The notes: generated from the sequence alone by a model not told the origin. 64,000 nt of DNA from an uncultured Roseateles sp. (GCF_963422335.1 NZ_OY729424.1:2914001-2978000), one strand, 5' to 3'. Shown: positions 25,727-34,237, numbered from the stretch's first letter. A program made the numbers and translations.

Positions 25727-25984
25727 ATGGAGCTGATCGAAAAACGGCGCCAGCACTGGCGCAGGAACCGGCGCCTGACCGGAGCGCTGCTGCTGGTCTG
25801 GTTCCTGGTCACCTTTGTCTCCAGCTTCTTCGCCCGTGAACTGAACTTCAGCTTCTTCGGCTGGCCCTTCAGCTTCTGGGTCGCCTCCCAGGGCGCGCTG
25901 ATCGTCTATTGCCTGATCATCGGCTTCTACGCCTGGAAGATGAACCGCCTGGACCGGGAGTACGGCCTGGCCGAGGAGGAGTGA
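25727..25984 (+). CDS. DUF4212 protein, solute:sodium symporter small subunit (orphan)
   Basis: An 85-residue protein with the family pattern WRRNRRLTGALLLVWFLVTF, then FARELNFSFFGWPFSFWVASQGAL and a second helix ending YAWKMNRLDREYG. DUF4212 proteins are normally encoded directly before a large sodium:solute symporter subunit (acetate-permease-like). Here no large subunit follows: the next gene is a leftward hydrolase whose stop abuts this one. It may be a leftover, or serve a symporter encoded elsewhere. GGGAG lies about 10 bases upstream of the start. Confidence 0.88.
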   Translation: MELIEKRRQHWRRNRRLTGALLLVWFLVTFVSSFFARELNFSFFGWPFSFWVASQGALIVYCLIIGFYAWKMNRLDREYGLAEEE

Positions 25985-26920
25985 TCAGGACAGGAAGCTC
26001 TCGATCGCCGCCGCCAGCGCCTGGGGCTGGTCATGGTGCAGCATGTGGCCGCAGTCAGCCAGGGTGACCTTGCTCAGCTTGGGCACCAGAGCGATGCGGG
26101 CCTCGAAGTCGGCGCGCGGGTAGCTGTCGCCCCAGAAGCGGGCCACATCGGTATCGGCGCCCTCGACCCATAGCGTTGGCGCCTGAATCAGCTTCCAGCC
26201 CTCCAGGATCTCGTCCTTGCGATAGAGCATCGGATTGGTACGCTTGTGTGCCGGGTCGCCCTGGATATGCCATTGGCCGTCCTCGGCCAGGCGCGACCAG
26301 TGCGGCGCCAGCCAGGCCGCCCGCTCCTCGCTCAACCGCGGGTTGTTGCTGCGCAGGCGCTCGGCCACCGCGGCCAGGCTGTCATAGGTCTTCAGGCGCT
26401 GCGGCGTTTTCAGCGCGTCCAGCCACTGGGCCAGGCGGCGCGGCGCATGGTGGGGGCGGGTTTCCGGCAGGCCGAAACCCTCCAGATTGATCAACCGGCG
26501 GATGCGGGCAAAGCGCACTGCAGCAAAGCTCATCACCACGTTGCCGCCCATGCTGTGGCCGGCCAGATCCACCACGGCGTTCGGACCCAGGCCCAGCTCA
26601 GGGCTGTCGAGCAGGGCGTCGAGATCGCCCAGGTAGTCGGGGAACCAGTAGCTGTCGGTGGCCGGACCCTCGGTGCGGCCATAGCCGCGCCAGTCGGGGG
26701 CGATCACCAGCCGGTCCTGCTTCAGCGCATCGACGACGAACTGGAAGGACGCGCCCACATCCATCCAGCCATGCACCATCACCAGCGGCGGTCGCTCGGC
26801 CGTGACCAGCGAGGCATCGCCCCAGACATGACAGTGGTAGCGTTGACCGCGCAGGGGCACGAACACGCTGCGCGCGGTGCGGGTGGGGGCGTAGTTGGGG
26901 ATGTAGGCAGGGGAGTGCAT
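25985..26920 (-). CDS. alpha/beta-hydrolase fold protein
   Basis: A 311-residue protein with the hydrolase elements in order: oxyanion segment VMVHGWMDVGASFQFVVDAL, WRGYGRTEG, nucleophile elbow AGHSMGG with catalytic Ser, a later acid (WVEGADTDV) and the catalytic His in CGHMLHHDQP. No signal peptide is visible, so it is cytosolic. The substrate is unknown. It is transcribed alone, its stop abutting that of the DUF4212 gene, with a 59-base gap to the divergent GNAT gene. Confidence 0.88.
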   Translation of the reverse strand: MHSPAYIPNYAPTRTARSVFVPLRGQRYHCHVWGDASLVTAERPPLVMVHGWMDVGASFQFVVDALKQDRLVIAPDWRGYGRTEGPATDSYWFPDYLGDLDALLDSPELGLGPNAVVDLAGHSMGGNVVMSFAAVRFARIRRLINLEGFGLPETRPHHAPRRLAQWLDALKTPQRLKTYDSLAAVAERLRSNNPRLSEERAAWLAPHWSRLAEDGQWHIQGDPAHKRTNPMLYRKDEILEGWKLIQAPTLWVEGADTDVARFWGDSYPRADFEARIALVPKLSKVTLADCGHMLHHDQPQALAAAIESFLS

Positions 26921-26979
26921 CGCCGGATGTTAGGCCAGGCGGGCCGGATCTGCTGTCCGCGCGGTGACAGAATCGCTGC

Positions 26980-27477
26980 ATGAACCCATCTGATACCGCC
27001 TACACGCTGCGTCCCGCCACCCCCGCCGACCTGCCCGCCATCGTCGGCATGATCGGCGAGCTGGCCGCCTTCGAGAATCTCAGCCATTTGATGCAGGTCA
27101 CGCCCGAAACGCTGGCACCGCATCTGTTCGGCGACAAGCCGGTGGCCGAGGCTCTGGTGGCCGATCTGCCCGGCGCCGGCCCGGTGGCCTTCGCGCTGTA
27201 CTTCATCAACTTCAGCACCTTCCTGGCCAAGCCGGGCCTGTACCTGGAAGACCTGTACGTCAAACCCGCCCAGCGCGGTGCCGGCCTCGGCCAGGCCTTG
27301 CTGAAGCGTCTGGCGCAGATCGCCGTCGAGCGCGGCTACGGCCGCTTCGAGTGGAGTGTGCTGGACTGGAACGCCAACGCCATCCAGCTGTACCAGAAGA
27401 TGGGCGCCACCGTGATGCCCGACTGGCGCATCTGCCGGGTCACCGGCGAGGCGCTGCAGCAGCTCGGAAAGACCTGA
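26980..27477 (+). CDS. GNAT-family N-acetyltransferase
   Basis: A 165-residue acetyltransferase. The acetyl-CoA binding motif is QRGAGLGQALLKRL around residues 95-110, preceded by the strand LEDLYVKP; the terminal part WNANAIQLYQKMGA is also characteristic. It resembles the diamine (SAT-like) acetyltransferase branch, in which LEDLYV and FEWSVLDWN segments occur, so a polyamine or similar amine is a possible substrate; this is an inference. Confidence 0.87.
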   Translation: MNPSDTAYTLRPATPADLPAIVGMIGELAAFENLSHLMQVTPETLAPHLFGDKPVAEALVADLPGAGPVAFALYFINFSTFLAKPGLYLEDLYVKPAQRGAGLGQALLKRLAQIAVERGYGRFEWSVLDWNANAIQLYQKMGATVMPDWRICRVTGEALQQLGKT

Positions 27478-27481
27478 TCGA

Positions 27482-28603
27482 TCAGTGCGCGGCCATCGAG
27501 GCGAGCTTCTCCGGCGAGACGCGCACCCGTAGCGTGCGCTCATCGACCACGCTGACGATGCCATGGCCGGCCGTTGCGCAGTTGCGCCGTACCGGCTCCA
27601 TCATCGCGTCGCCATCTCGGTTGGTCAGCGCCGCGACGATAGGTGTGTTGGCGCCTGCCCCGCGCTTGATGACGATGCCGACTTCGCCGCAGCCCAGCTT
27701 GACGAAGCAGCCGGGTGGATAGACGCCGAACTCCTTGATGATGGCCGCTGTCATCGGGTGGCCCTGGTCGCGCATGAACAGATCGCGGGCGGCCTGGTGG
27801 GCGGGCAGCGGGTTGCGGTTGACCCGCGGGCTCAGCTTGGCGGTGAACACATCGGTACGGGCCACCAGGGCGGCCAGATCGTTGAGCTTGCAGATCTTGC
27901 TCGGGTAGCCGCTGCCGTCCTCGCACTCATGGTGCTGGCCCACGGCCGTCAGCCACTCTTCATCGGCAATGCCGGCCTCGCGCAGCATTTCGACGCTGCG
28001 CTGCGGGTGTTCGTCAATCGCCTTGCGCTGGTTGCTGGTCAGCGGCGAGACCTGCATCGCCAGCCGCGCCTGCATCTCGATGATGGAGATGTTCATCGTC
28101 AGCGCCGCCTTGAAAGCGGTCAGGACGCGGGCCTGCGGCCACTCCAGGCGCTGCGCCGCCAGATAGGTGGCTATGGCCGAATGGATGGCGTGCTGCACCC
28201 CGTAGTGCGTCTTGCCGGCGGCCTGCTGGCGCACGACCTGGAAGATGGCCAGGTCGGGGTCGTGCTCGATCAGGGCCAGCACCGGCTTGGCGGCGGCGTC
28301 CAGCGCATCGCAGAAGTCCTTCTGCACATGGGCGCGCAGGGTCTTGCCGACGCGCTCCATGCTCTGGCTCCACAGGCCCGGCAGGTCCTCGGGGCGGGCA
28401 TGGTGCAACTCGCTGCGAAAGCTTTGCACTTCCTCGGAATCCACCAGGGCGCCGCGCTCGAACAGCGCGTCCATCTGCTCCTCGCTGCTGATCACCTTGC
28501 CCCGGGCCAGCAGCAGGGTGTGATCGTTGTTGCGGATATTGAAGGGCAGGGGTGCGCCCAGCTTGATGCGGTGCTTGACGCTGGCGAGCGGGGCGAATTG
28601 CAT
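27482..28603 (-). CDS. degenerate HD-GYP domain protein
   Basis: A 373-residue cytosolic protein. The N-terminal ~100 residues are a PilZ-like or DUF3391-like region (FNIRNNDHTLLLARG) and the rest an HD-GYP fold with HHE at 224-226 and GSGYP at 230-234. The central HD pair that should bind metal in HDIGK is absent: the matching segment reads AALTMNIS (167-173). HD-GYP enzymes hydrolyse cyclic di-GMP; without the HD pair the protein is probably inactive as a phosphodiesterase and may act as a c-di-GMP receptor or signalling partner. It is divergent from the acyl-CoA synthetase. Confidence 0.82.
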   Translation of the reverse strand: MQFAPLASVKHRIKLGAPLPFNIRNNDHTLLLARGKVISSEEQMDALFERGALVDSEEVQSFRSELHHARPEDLPGLWSQSMERVGKTLRAHVQKDFCDALDAAAKPVLALIEHDPDLAIFQVVRQQAAGKTHYGVQHAIHSAIATYLAAQRLEWPQARVLTAFKAALTMNISIIEMQARLAMQVSPLTSNQRKAIDEHPQRSVEMLREAGIADEEWLTAVGQHHECEDGSGYPSKICKLNDLAALVARTDVFTAKLSPRVNRNPLPAHQAARDLFMRDQGHPMTAAIIKEFGVYPPGCFVKLGCGEVGIVIKRGAGANTPIVAALTNRDGDAMMEPVRRNCATAGHGIVSVVDERTLRVRVSPEKLASMAAH

Positions 28604-28955
28604 GGTGTCGTCCTCGGGTGATGTCGGGCGGGGTGTTGCCGTTCATGACGAGGGGACTGCTTATTCGCCTCGTGTGAGGCGTTTTCGTGTCGTGGCGCAG
28701 ACAAATGAGCCCGGGTTTTCCAGGGTCAGGTCTGAGCGAACGTGAGCAAATGCCGCATTTGGGGCCACGTCTTGCTGTTTTCGGTGCTGCCGATGCCGAC
28801 TTGAGCTTGACGCTGCGGCATTGTGCGATTTGTAACCTTGATCGCACGCCCGGGCTGAGACGCCGCAAGTCCGGGGCGAAAAGAGGTTTGTCGAGGGTTG
28901 CGCCCCTCGCCAAATCCTGCCAAATCGCTAGCATGGGGGCAAAGGAGAGCGCTTG
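28604..28955. promoter_or_regulatory. divergent intergenic region
   Basis: These 352 bases hold no convincing gene. They separate the leftward HD-GYP gene and the rightward acyl-CoA synthetase, so both promoters lie here. One feature stands out: a 6-bp stem CGCCTC-GTGT-GAGGCG followed by TTTT at 28666-28685, shaped like a small intrinsic terminator on the plus strand. AAAGGAGA at 28941-28948 is the ribosome-binding site of the synthetase. Confidence 0.45.
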
Positions 28956-30680
28956 ATGCCGATTCGTGAGCCCCAGCCAGGCCTTCAAGGCCCGCAAGGC
29001 CCTGACCACTACCGCCAGTTGCATGGGCAGTTCCGGTGGCAGGTGCCTGCAGGCTTCAATATTGCCGAGGTCTGCTGCGCCCGCTGGGCCCGCCACACCC
29101 CGCACGCCATGGCCATCCGCTACGAGCATGAGGACGGGCGCAGCGCCAACTACACCTACGCCCAGCTGCAGCAGGCGGCCAACCAGCTCAGCGGGGCACT
29201 GCGCCGCCAGGGTGTGGAGCGCGGCGACCGCGTGGCGGTGGTGATGCCGCAGCGCTTCGAGACCGCCGTCGCTCATATGGCGCTGTTCCAGCTGGGCGCG
29301 GTGGCCATGCCGCTGTCGATGCTGTTCGGCCCTGAGGCGCTGGAGTACCGCCTGCAGCACAGCGAGGCGGTGCTGGCCATCGTCGACGAGTCCAGCGTCG
29401 CCAATCTGCGTGCGGCGCGGCGCAACTGCCCCGAGCTGGGCTGCGTGATCGCCGTCGGCCTGGCCGCCGGCAGCGGTGACCTGGACTGGGACAAGGCGCT
29501 GGCCCGTGAATCGACCCGTTTCACCGCCGAGCAGACCAAGGCCGACGAGGCCGCGCTCTTGATCTACACCAGTGGCACCACCGGCCCGCCCAAAGGGGCG
29601 CTGCTGCCGCACCGGGCGCTGATCGGCAACCTGACCGGCTTCGTCGCCAGCCAGAACTGGTTCGGCTTCGACGAGCCCGACGAACCCTCGCACGCTGTGT
29701 TCTGGAGCCCGGCCGACTGGGCCTGGACCGGCGGGCTGATGGACGCCCTGCTGCCGACGCTGTACTTCGGCCGCCCCATCGTCGCCTACCAAGGCCGCTT
29801 CAGTGCCGAAAAGGCCTTCGAGCTGCTACAGCGCCATGCGGTGACCCACAGCTTTCTGTTCCCGACGGCGCTGAAGGCAATGATGAAGGCGGTGCCGCAC
29901 CCCAAGCAGCGCTTTGCCATCAAGCTGCAAGCGCTGATGAGCGCCGGCGAGGCGGTCGGCGACGCGGTGTTCGCTTATTGCCGCGACGAGCTGGGCGTCA
30001 CCGTCAACGAGATGTTCGGCCAGACCGAGGTCAATTACATTGTTGGCAACTGCGCCCGCTACTGGCCGGCCAAACCCGGCAGCATGGGCCGGCCCTACCC
30101 CGGCCACCGCGTGGCGGTGCTGGACGACGAGGGCAAGGAGTGCCCGGTCGGCGTGGCCGGCGATGTGGCCGTGCACCGGCGTGACATCCATGGCCAGCCC
30201 GACCCGGTGTTCTACCTCGGCTACTGGAAGAACGAAGAGGCGACCCGTGCCAAGTTCACCGGCGACCCGGCCGACTCCTGGTGCCGTACCGGCGACATGG
30301 CCCTGGTCGACAAGGAGGGCTACCTCTGGTACCAGGGCCGCAGCGACGACCTGTTCAAGGCCGCGGGCTACCGGATCGGCCCCAGCGAGATCGAGAACTG
30401 CCTGGTCAAGCACCCGGCCGTGGCCAACGCGGCCGTGGTACCCAAACCCGATGCGGAGCGCGGTGCCGTGGTCAAGGCCTTTGTGGTGCTTGCCGAGGGT
30501 TTCGAGGGCAATGCCGACCTAGTTGAACAGTTGCAGCGACATGTGCGCGGCAAGCTGGCGCCTTACGAATATCCGAAAGAGATCGAATTCATCGCCGCCT
30601 TGCCGATGACCACCACCGGCAAGGTGCAGCGCCGCGTGTTGCGGCTGCAGGAGGAGGAGCGGGCACTGGCAAACCGCTGA
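28956..30680 (+). CDS. AMP-dependent acyl-CoA synthetase
   Basis: A 574-residue adenylate-forming enzyme that activates a carboxylic acid to acyl-CoA. The ATP-binding P-loop TSGTTGPPKGALLPH is around residues 208-222, the A5 motif NEMFGQTEVNYIVG near 350, the A7 motif RTGDMA near 447 and the C-terminal Lys motif TTTGKVQRR near 555. The overall pattern (MARRHPD-like start, WSPADWAW) fits the medium-chain/acetyl-CoA synthetase-like group. The ATG 28956 start is preceded by AGGAG; a TTG directly before it is not needed. Substrate chain length cannot be read from sequence. Confidence 0.92.
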   Translation: MPIREPQPGLQGPQGPDHYRQLHGQFRWQVPAGFNIAEVCCARWARHTPHAMAIRYEHEDGRSANYTYAQLQQAANQLSGALRRQGVERGDRVAVVMPQRFETAVAHMALFQLGAVAMPLSMLFGPEALEYRLQHSEAVLAIVDESSVANLRAARRNCPELGCVIAVGLAAGSGDLDWDKALARESTRFTAEQTKADEAALLIYTSGTTGPPKGALLPHRALIGNLTGFVASQNWFGFDEPDEPSHAVFWSPADWAWTGGLMDALLPTLYFGRPIVAYQGRFSAEKAFELLQRHAVTHSFLFPTALKAMMKAVPHPKQRFAIKLQALMSAGEAVGDAVFAYCRDELGVTVNEMFGQTEVNYIVGNCARYWPAKPGSMGRPYPGHRVAVLDDEGKECPVGVAGDVAVHRRDIHGQPDPVFYLGYWKNEEATRAKFTGDPADSWCRTGDMALVDKEGYLWYQGRSDDLFKAAGYRIGPSEIENCLVKHPAVANAAVVPKPDAERGAVVKAFVVLAEGFEGNADLVEQLQRHVRGKLAPYEYPKEIEFIAALPMTTTGKVQRRVLRLQEEERALANR

Positions 30681-30688
30681 GGCTGCCG

Positions 30689-31438
30689 TCAGCGAGCCGT
30701 GCTGGCGCGCATGCTGAGCCGGCTACCTGCCGGCGCCACCAGCCGTGCCGCGTCCGGCCACTGCTCCTGGCCGCTGAGGGTGGTGCAAAAGCGCCCCGGC
30801 TCGCCCTTGACGGTGTCGGGGTCGCGGTCCTTCGCGTCGGCGCTCAGCGGCACGGCCAGCAACTGGCCTTTGTCCGGCCACTCCAGCTCCCATTGCGCTT
30901 GGTCACTGCACACGCGCACGCCCAGCACCTGGGGGAAGAGCATGCGCAGGTACCAGGGCAATACCTCGCTGCGCACCGTGTGGGCGGTTCTCATGATGCG
31001 GCGCACCTGGGCCATGTCCAACTGCTCGGGCGGCGTGGTCAGGCGCAGTGTCGCCCGCATCCCGAGGCTGCCCTTGGGCTGATTGGTGGCCAGATCGGCC
31101 TCCCTGGCTTGCCCCTGCGGCAGTATCGGCAGTTCGAACACCTGATCGGCGTTCGGCACGATGGGGATGTAACGATCGGCATGCTGCAAGGCCATCTGGA
31201 CCTTGCCCAGGGGCTTGGCCGGATCGGCCGGCATCAGCTGGAACTCCAGGCGGAACAGGCCCTGGCCATGGCGCTGCAGCAGGCCCAGCAGTTCATTGAT
31301 GCGGCCGTAGGGCAGGATGGCCGGATCCTTCTGCAGCTGGACCGTCACCTTGTCCAACCGTTCCGGTTCGGTGGCGGATGCAACCGTGCCGATCAACAGC
31401 AGGGCAGCGAAGAAAGAGGATTTGAGGCCGGGTGTCAT
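30689..31438 (-). CDS. periplasmic protein of unknown function
   Basis: A 249-residue protein with signal peptide MTPGLKSSFFAALLLIGTVASA followed by a mature domain rich in beta-strand-like segments (LDKVTVQLQKDPAIL, MRATLRLTTP) and one Cys in RVCSDQAQWELEW plus one in GRFCTTLSG, a possible disulfide. I do not recognise the family. An in-frame ATG at 31492 overlaps the stop of the gene upstream (ATGA) and would add 18 residues before the signal peptide; it is a real alternative start because it implies translational coupling. Probably co-transcribed with the TonB-like gene at 31489-32052. Confidence 0.75.
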   Translation of the reverse strand: MTPGLKSSFFAALLLIGTVASATEPERLDKVTVQLQKDPAILPYGRINELLGLLQRHGQGLFRLEFQLMPADPAKPLGKVQMALQHADRYIPIVPNADQVFELPILPQGQAREADLATNQPKGSLGMRATLRLTTPPEQLDMAQVRRIMRTAHTVRSEVLPWYLRMLFPQVLGVRVCSDQAQWELEWPDKGQLLAVPLSADAKDRDPDTVKGEPGRFCTTLSGQEQWPDAARLVAPAGSRLSMRASTAR

Positions 31439-31488
31439 CGTATCGGGCGGTGAGGAGAAATGGGTGTCTCTGGGCTGAACGCCGGTAT

Positions 31489-32052
31489 TCATCGCCTGCA
31501 TTTGCCCCGGGCTTCCGCAAGGGCCCAGAACGGCGCGCTGAGGATGCCCATGCCGCCGCCCAGGAACTCGCCCTTCAGGCAGTCGCCGGTGGCGGCCTGC
31601 TGGACCTCCTGGCCGAAGCGCTCGCCGGCGGTCAGCTTGCGTGGTGCGTCGCTGGCCTGCGCGGCCTGTTCGCGTATCGAGGGCTGGGCGGCCATCTGGC
31701 GTATCGCCTGGCGGGTCTTCTCGGGGTCCAGCCATGGCTTGGAGGCGGCAGGGTCCGGCAGGGCGGCACTGGCCACCGGTTCGGGTGGCAGGGCGGCGGT
31801 GACCGTGGGGGCCGCCGGCGTCTCGGCCGGTCGGCTGATGGCGCGCGCTTCGGGGCGCGGTGCAACGCTTGTACGCGCAGGCTGGGGTGGCGGTGCTGCC
31901 GGGCGTGGTTCGGCAATCAGTTGCACCTGCAGCCGTTGCTGCGGTGACGCCGGGCCGGTCCCGCCGGGCCTGAGCTGCATCAGCAGCCACAAGACGCCTG
32001 CGTGCACCAGCAGGGTCAGCAACAGTACGGCGGCGCGGTCGGGGCGCCTCAT
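31489..32052 (-). CDS. single-pass Pro/Ala-rich envelope protein, TonB-like architecture
   Basis: A 187-residue protein: short cytoplasmic start (MRRPDRA), one membrane helix at ~8-25 (VLLLTLLVHAGVLWLLMQL), a Pro/Ala/Arg-rich stretch (~45-110) and a small C-terminal domain with two Cys (GDCLKGEFLGGG and GKCRR). The architecture is that of TonB-like or TolA-like proteins, but the normal TonB C-terminal domain is not evident. Position between an HTH regulator (4-bp overlap upstream) and a periplasmic protein suggests a small operon acting at the cell envelope. Confidence 0.72.
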   Translation of the reverse strand: MRRPDRAAVLLLTLLVHAGVLWLLMQLRPGGTGPASPQQRLQVQLIAEPRPAAPPPQPARTSVAPRPEARAISRPAETPAAPTVTAALPPEPVASAALPDPAASKPWLDPEKTRQAIRQMAAQPSIREQAAQASDAPRKLTAGERFGQEVQQAATGDCLKGEFLGGGMGILSAPFWALAEARGKCRR

Positions 32053-32270
32053 TCGCCGTCACCCGGGCCAGGCTCGTAGCTGAGCAGATCGCCGGGCTGG
32101 CATTGCAGCACCTCGCAGATCTGCTGCAGCGTGTCGAAGCGCACGCCTCGCACCTTGCCGGACTTCAAGAGCGACAGATTGGCCTCGGTGATGCCTATGC
32201 GTTCGGCCAACTCGCGCGAGCGCATCTTGCGCCGCGCCAGCATCACATCGAGAGTCACGATGATCGGCAT
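32049..32270 (-). CDS. small helix-turn-helix regulator, YozG/XRE type
   Basis: A 73-residue protein, nearly all helix-turn-helix: LAERIGITEANLSLLKSGKVRGVRF with the following DTLQQICEVLQCQPGDLLSY. This compact XRE type is normally encoded next to a DUF2975 membrane protein, and one lies 84 bases upstream on the same strand. It overlaps the start of the TonB-like gene by 4 bp. It probably regulates its own operon, for which an AT-rich palindromic site at 32938-32948 is a candidate. Confidence 0.9.
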   Translation of the reverse strand: MPIIVTLDVMLARRKMRSRELAERIGITEANLSLLKSGKVRGVRFDTLQQICEVLQCQPGDLLSYEPGPGDGE

Positions 32271-32354
32271 ATTCAGCCTCCGCCCGGCCGCCCGAAGGAG
32301 GCTGAGCGCCCCCTCGGGGGGCAGCGAACGTCGGTGAGCGTGGGGGTCAACATG

Positions 32355-32894
32355 TCAGATGAACTCGGCGTTCTCGTCGGCCACGCGCACCGCCTCGCCC
32401 ATCACGCTGGCGATGGCCAGCATGATCAGGCCGAACAGCAGGGCCAGGTAATCGTGCCAATGCACATTCAGTATCAGTGCGCGCTCGCCGACGGGGTTGT
32501 CCATCGTCAGCGCCAGTCCGACCAGGGCCACCGACAGCGGCTGGGCCAGCGGCAGGCAAAGCATGCCCTGGGCCACGCGCTTGAGCCGCAGCACCGAGGC
32601 CGGCGTGAAGATCTGGCCCTGGCCGTAGGCGCCAAACAGCGACCAGACCTGCCACAGCACGAACAGGGCCACCAGAGCCGGCAGCAGCGAGGCCGCCGCG
32701 CCGAGCAGTCGGTTATGCAGCGCCAGCTGTATGGCGTGGGCGCCAAGACCCCATTGCGAGGCCGCCGTTTGCGCGACCCATTCCGGCGTGGACCAGATAC
32801 AGGCCGGCAGGACAATCAGGCACACCGCGCCCGCGGCACACAGGGCCCGCACGCAGCGCGACAGCATTCGTATTCGGGGCAGATTGGGATGCAT
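32355..32894 (-). CDS. DUF2975 membrane protein
   Basis: A 179-residue protein with four hydrophobic segments (CVRALCAAGAVCLIVLPACIW; ASLLPALVALFVLWQVWSLF; CLPLAQPLSVALVGLALTM; LALLFGLIMLAIASVMGEAV). The GQIFTPASVLRLKRVA loop and C-terminal MGEAVRVADENAEFI match the DUF2975 pattern. It pairs with the HTH protein downstream, a common small two-gene unit in bacteria. Its biological role is unknown; such pairs resemble membrane-sensor and repressor partners. Confidence 0.87.
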   Translation of the reverse strand: MHPNLPRIRMLSRCVRALCAAGAVCLIVLPACIWSTPEWVAQTAASQWGLGAHAIQLALHNRLLGAAASLLPALVALFVLWQVWSLFGAYGQGQIFTPASVLRLKRVAQGMLCLPLAQPLSVALVGLALTMDNPVGERALILNVHWHDYLALLFGLIMLAIASVMGEAVRVADENAEFI

Positions 32895-32985
32895 GTGGGT
32901 GTTTGCTGTTACGGGGCAGGCTTGTGTTTCAGATAAGTTTACTGTAAAACAATAATAATTCGATGTTTAAAGTAAAGTTTCATCC
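32895..32985. promoter_or_regulatory. AT-rich divergent promoter region with short palindrome
   Basis: The DNA is unusually AT-rich for this genome between about 32930 and 32985. A perfect palindrome TTTAC-T-GTAAA lies at 32938-32948, and a second GTAAA half-site occurs nearby (AAAGTAAAG at 32969-32977). It sits upstream of the DUF2975/HTH operon and of the small rightward gene at 32986, as expected for an HTH autoregulatory operator. Confidence 0.5.
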
Positions 32986-33153
32986 ATGTCCCGTTCACGA
33001 TTCAGCCGCTATCTCGGCGCTTTGCTGGTGCTGGCCGCCCTGGCCCTGGCACTGTGGCTGATACGTCAGGAGCCCCATGTCAAACTGACCCAGGCGTCGG
33101 CCTGCGACCCGACGCTGTGCCCCGACGCAGCTGGGGCACACTCGGCGCTTTGA
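32986..33153 (+). CDS. 55-residue small membrane or secreted protein
   Basis: ATG 32986 opens a 55-codon frame with a basic start (MSRSRFSRY), one hydrophobic helix (LGALLVLAALALALWLI) and a short tail with two Cys (ACDPTLCPD). It ends 19 bases before the aldo/keto reductase start. No strong ribosome-binding site is seen, and no family is recognised, so it is a candidate gene only, based on its clean signal-anchor shape. Confidence 0.45.
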   Translation: MSRSRFSRYLGALLVLAALALALWLIRQEPHVKLTQASACDPTLCPDAAGAHSAL

Positions 33154-33172
33154 GCTGTAGTGGAGTCTGGAT

Positions 33173-34234
33173 ATGGAACATGTCACCCTGGGGCGCAGCG
33201 ATCTGCGCGTCAGCAAGATCTGCCTGGGCACGATGACTTTTGGCGAGCAGGTGGGGCAAGATCTTGCCCATCAGCTGCTCAGTCGCGCCGTTGAGCATGG
33301 CATCAACTTCATCGACACGGCCGAGATGTATTCGGTGCCGGCGCGCGCCAGCACCTATGGCGCGACCGAGACCATCATTGGCCACTGGTTTACACGCAAT
33401 CCGGCCATGCGATCAAAAGTGGTGTTGGCCACCAAGGTGGCGGGCCCGGTGCGCGGCTATGACTGGATGCGCAACGGCAGCCCGAATCTGAGCGCCGACG
33501 ACATCGTTGCCGCCTGTGAGGCCAGCCTGCAGCGCCTGCAGACCGATGTGATCGACCTCTACCAGATCCACTGGCCGGTGCGCCATGTGCCGATGTTTGG
33601 CGGCCTGCTCTACGACCCGACCAAGGAGGTGCCGGGGCTGAGCAGCATCCACGAGCAACTCGAGGGCCTGGGCCGCCTGGTCAAGGCCGGCAAGGTGCGC
33701 CATGTGGGCATCAGCAACGAGACGGCCTATGGCGTCTGCGAATTCGTGCATCTGGCCGAGCAGCACGGCCTGCCACGCATCTCTACCGTGCAGAACTCCT
33801 ACAGCCTGGTCAACCGCGTGCTGGAGATGGGCCTGGACGAGGCCATGCACCGTCACGAGGTGTCGTTGCTGGCCTACTCGCCCTTGGCCTTTGGCGTGCT
33901 GACCGGAAAATACGATGCCTTGGGCATCAACGATGCCGGCAATCCCGGGCGCCTGTCGATTTTCGACTCGATGAAGAAGCAGCGCTGGGCCCGCGAAGAC
34001 ACCCTGACCGCCGCGCGTCGCTACAACGCCCTGGCGGTGGCCCATGGCCTGACGCCCACCCAGATGGCCCTGGCCTGGTGCTACACCCGCTGGCAGACGG
34101 CCAGCACCATCATCGGCGTGACCACCCTGGCACAACTGGACGAGAACATCAAGGCCTGGGGCACGGTGCTGCCGCCGGAGCTGGTGACGCAGATCGACCA
34201 GATCCGCTGGCAGATGCGGGATCCGGCGCAGTAA
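33173..34234 (+). CDS. tas: aldo/keto reductase, Tas-like
   Basis: A 353-residue NADP(H)-dependent oxidoreductase. It starts MEHVTLGRSDLRVSKICLG, has the catalytic region INFIDTAEMYSVP (Asp and Tyr of the tetrad) and LATKVAG, and ends with a helix pair including IIGVTTLAQLDENIKAW, all matching the Tas protein of E. coli as remembered. Length (about 346-350) fits. The physiological substrate is not known. It is followed at once by a convergent PLP enzyme. Confidence 0.9.
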   Translation: MEHVTLGRSDLRVSKICLGTMTFGEQVGQDLAHQLLSRAVEHGINFIDTAEMYSVPARASTYGATETIIGHWFTRNPAMRSKVVLATKVAGPVRGYDWMRNGSPNLSADDIVAACEASLQRLQTDVIDLYQIHWPVRHVPMFGGLLYDPTKEVPGLSSIHEQLEGLGRLVKAGKVRHVGISNETAYGVCEFVHLAEQHGLPRISTVQNSYSLVNRVLEMGLDEAMHRHEVSLLAYSPLAFGVLTGKYDALGINDAGNPGRLSIFDSMKKQRWAREDTLTAARRYNALAVAHGLTPTQMALAWCYTRWQTASTIIGVTTLAQLDENIKAWGTVLPPELVTQIDQIRWQMRDPAQ

Positions 34235-34237
34235 GCC

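Noticed and set aside
28687..28956. 89-codon frame in the gap before the acyl-CoA synthetase
   Set aside because: No ribosome-binding site, no domain, and it covers the expected promoter region.
31439..32062. One large protein spanning 30689-32062 on the minus strand
   Set aside because: Its front half is a shadow of the TonB-like gene; the signal peptide of the real downstream gene starts at 31438.
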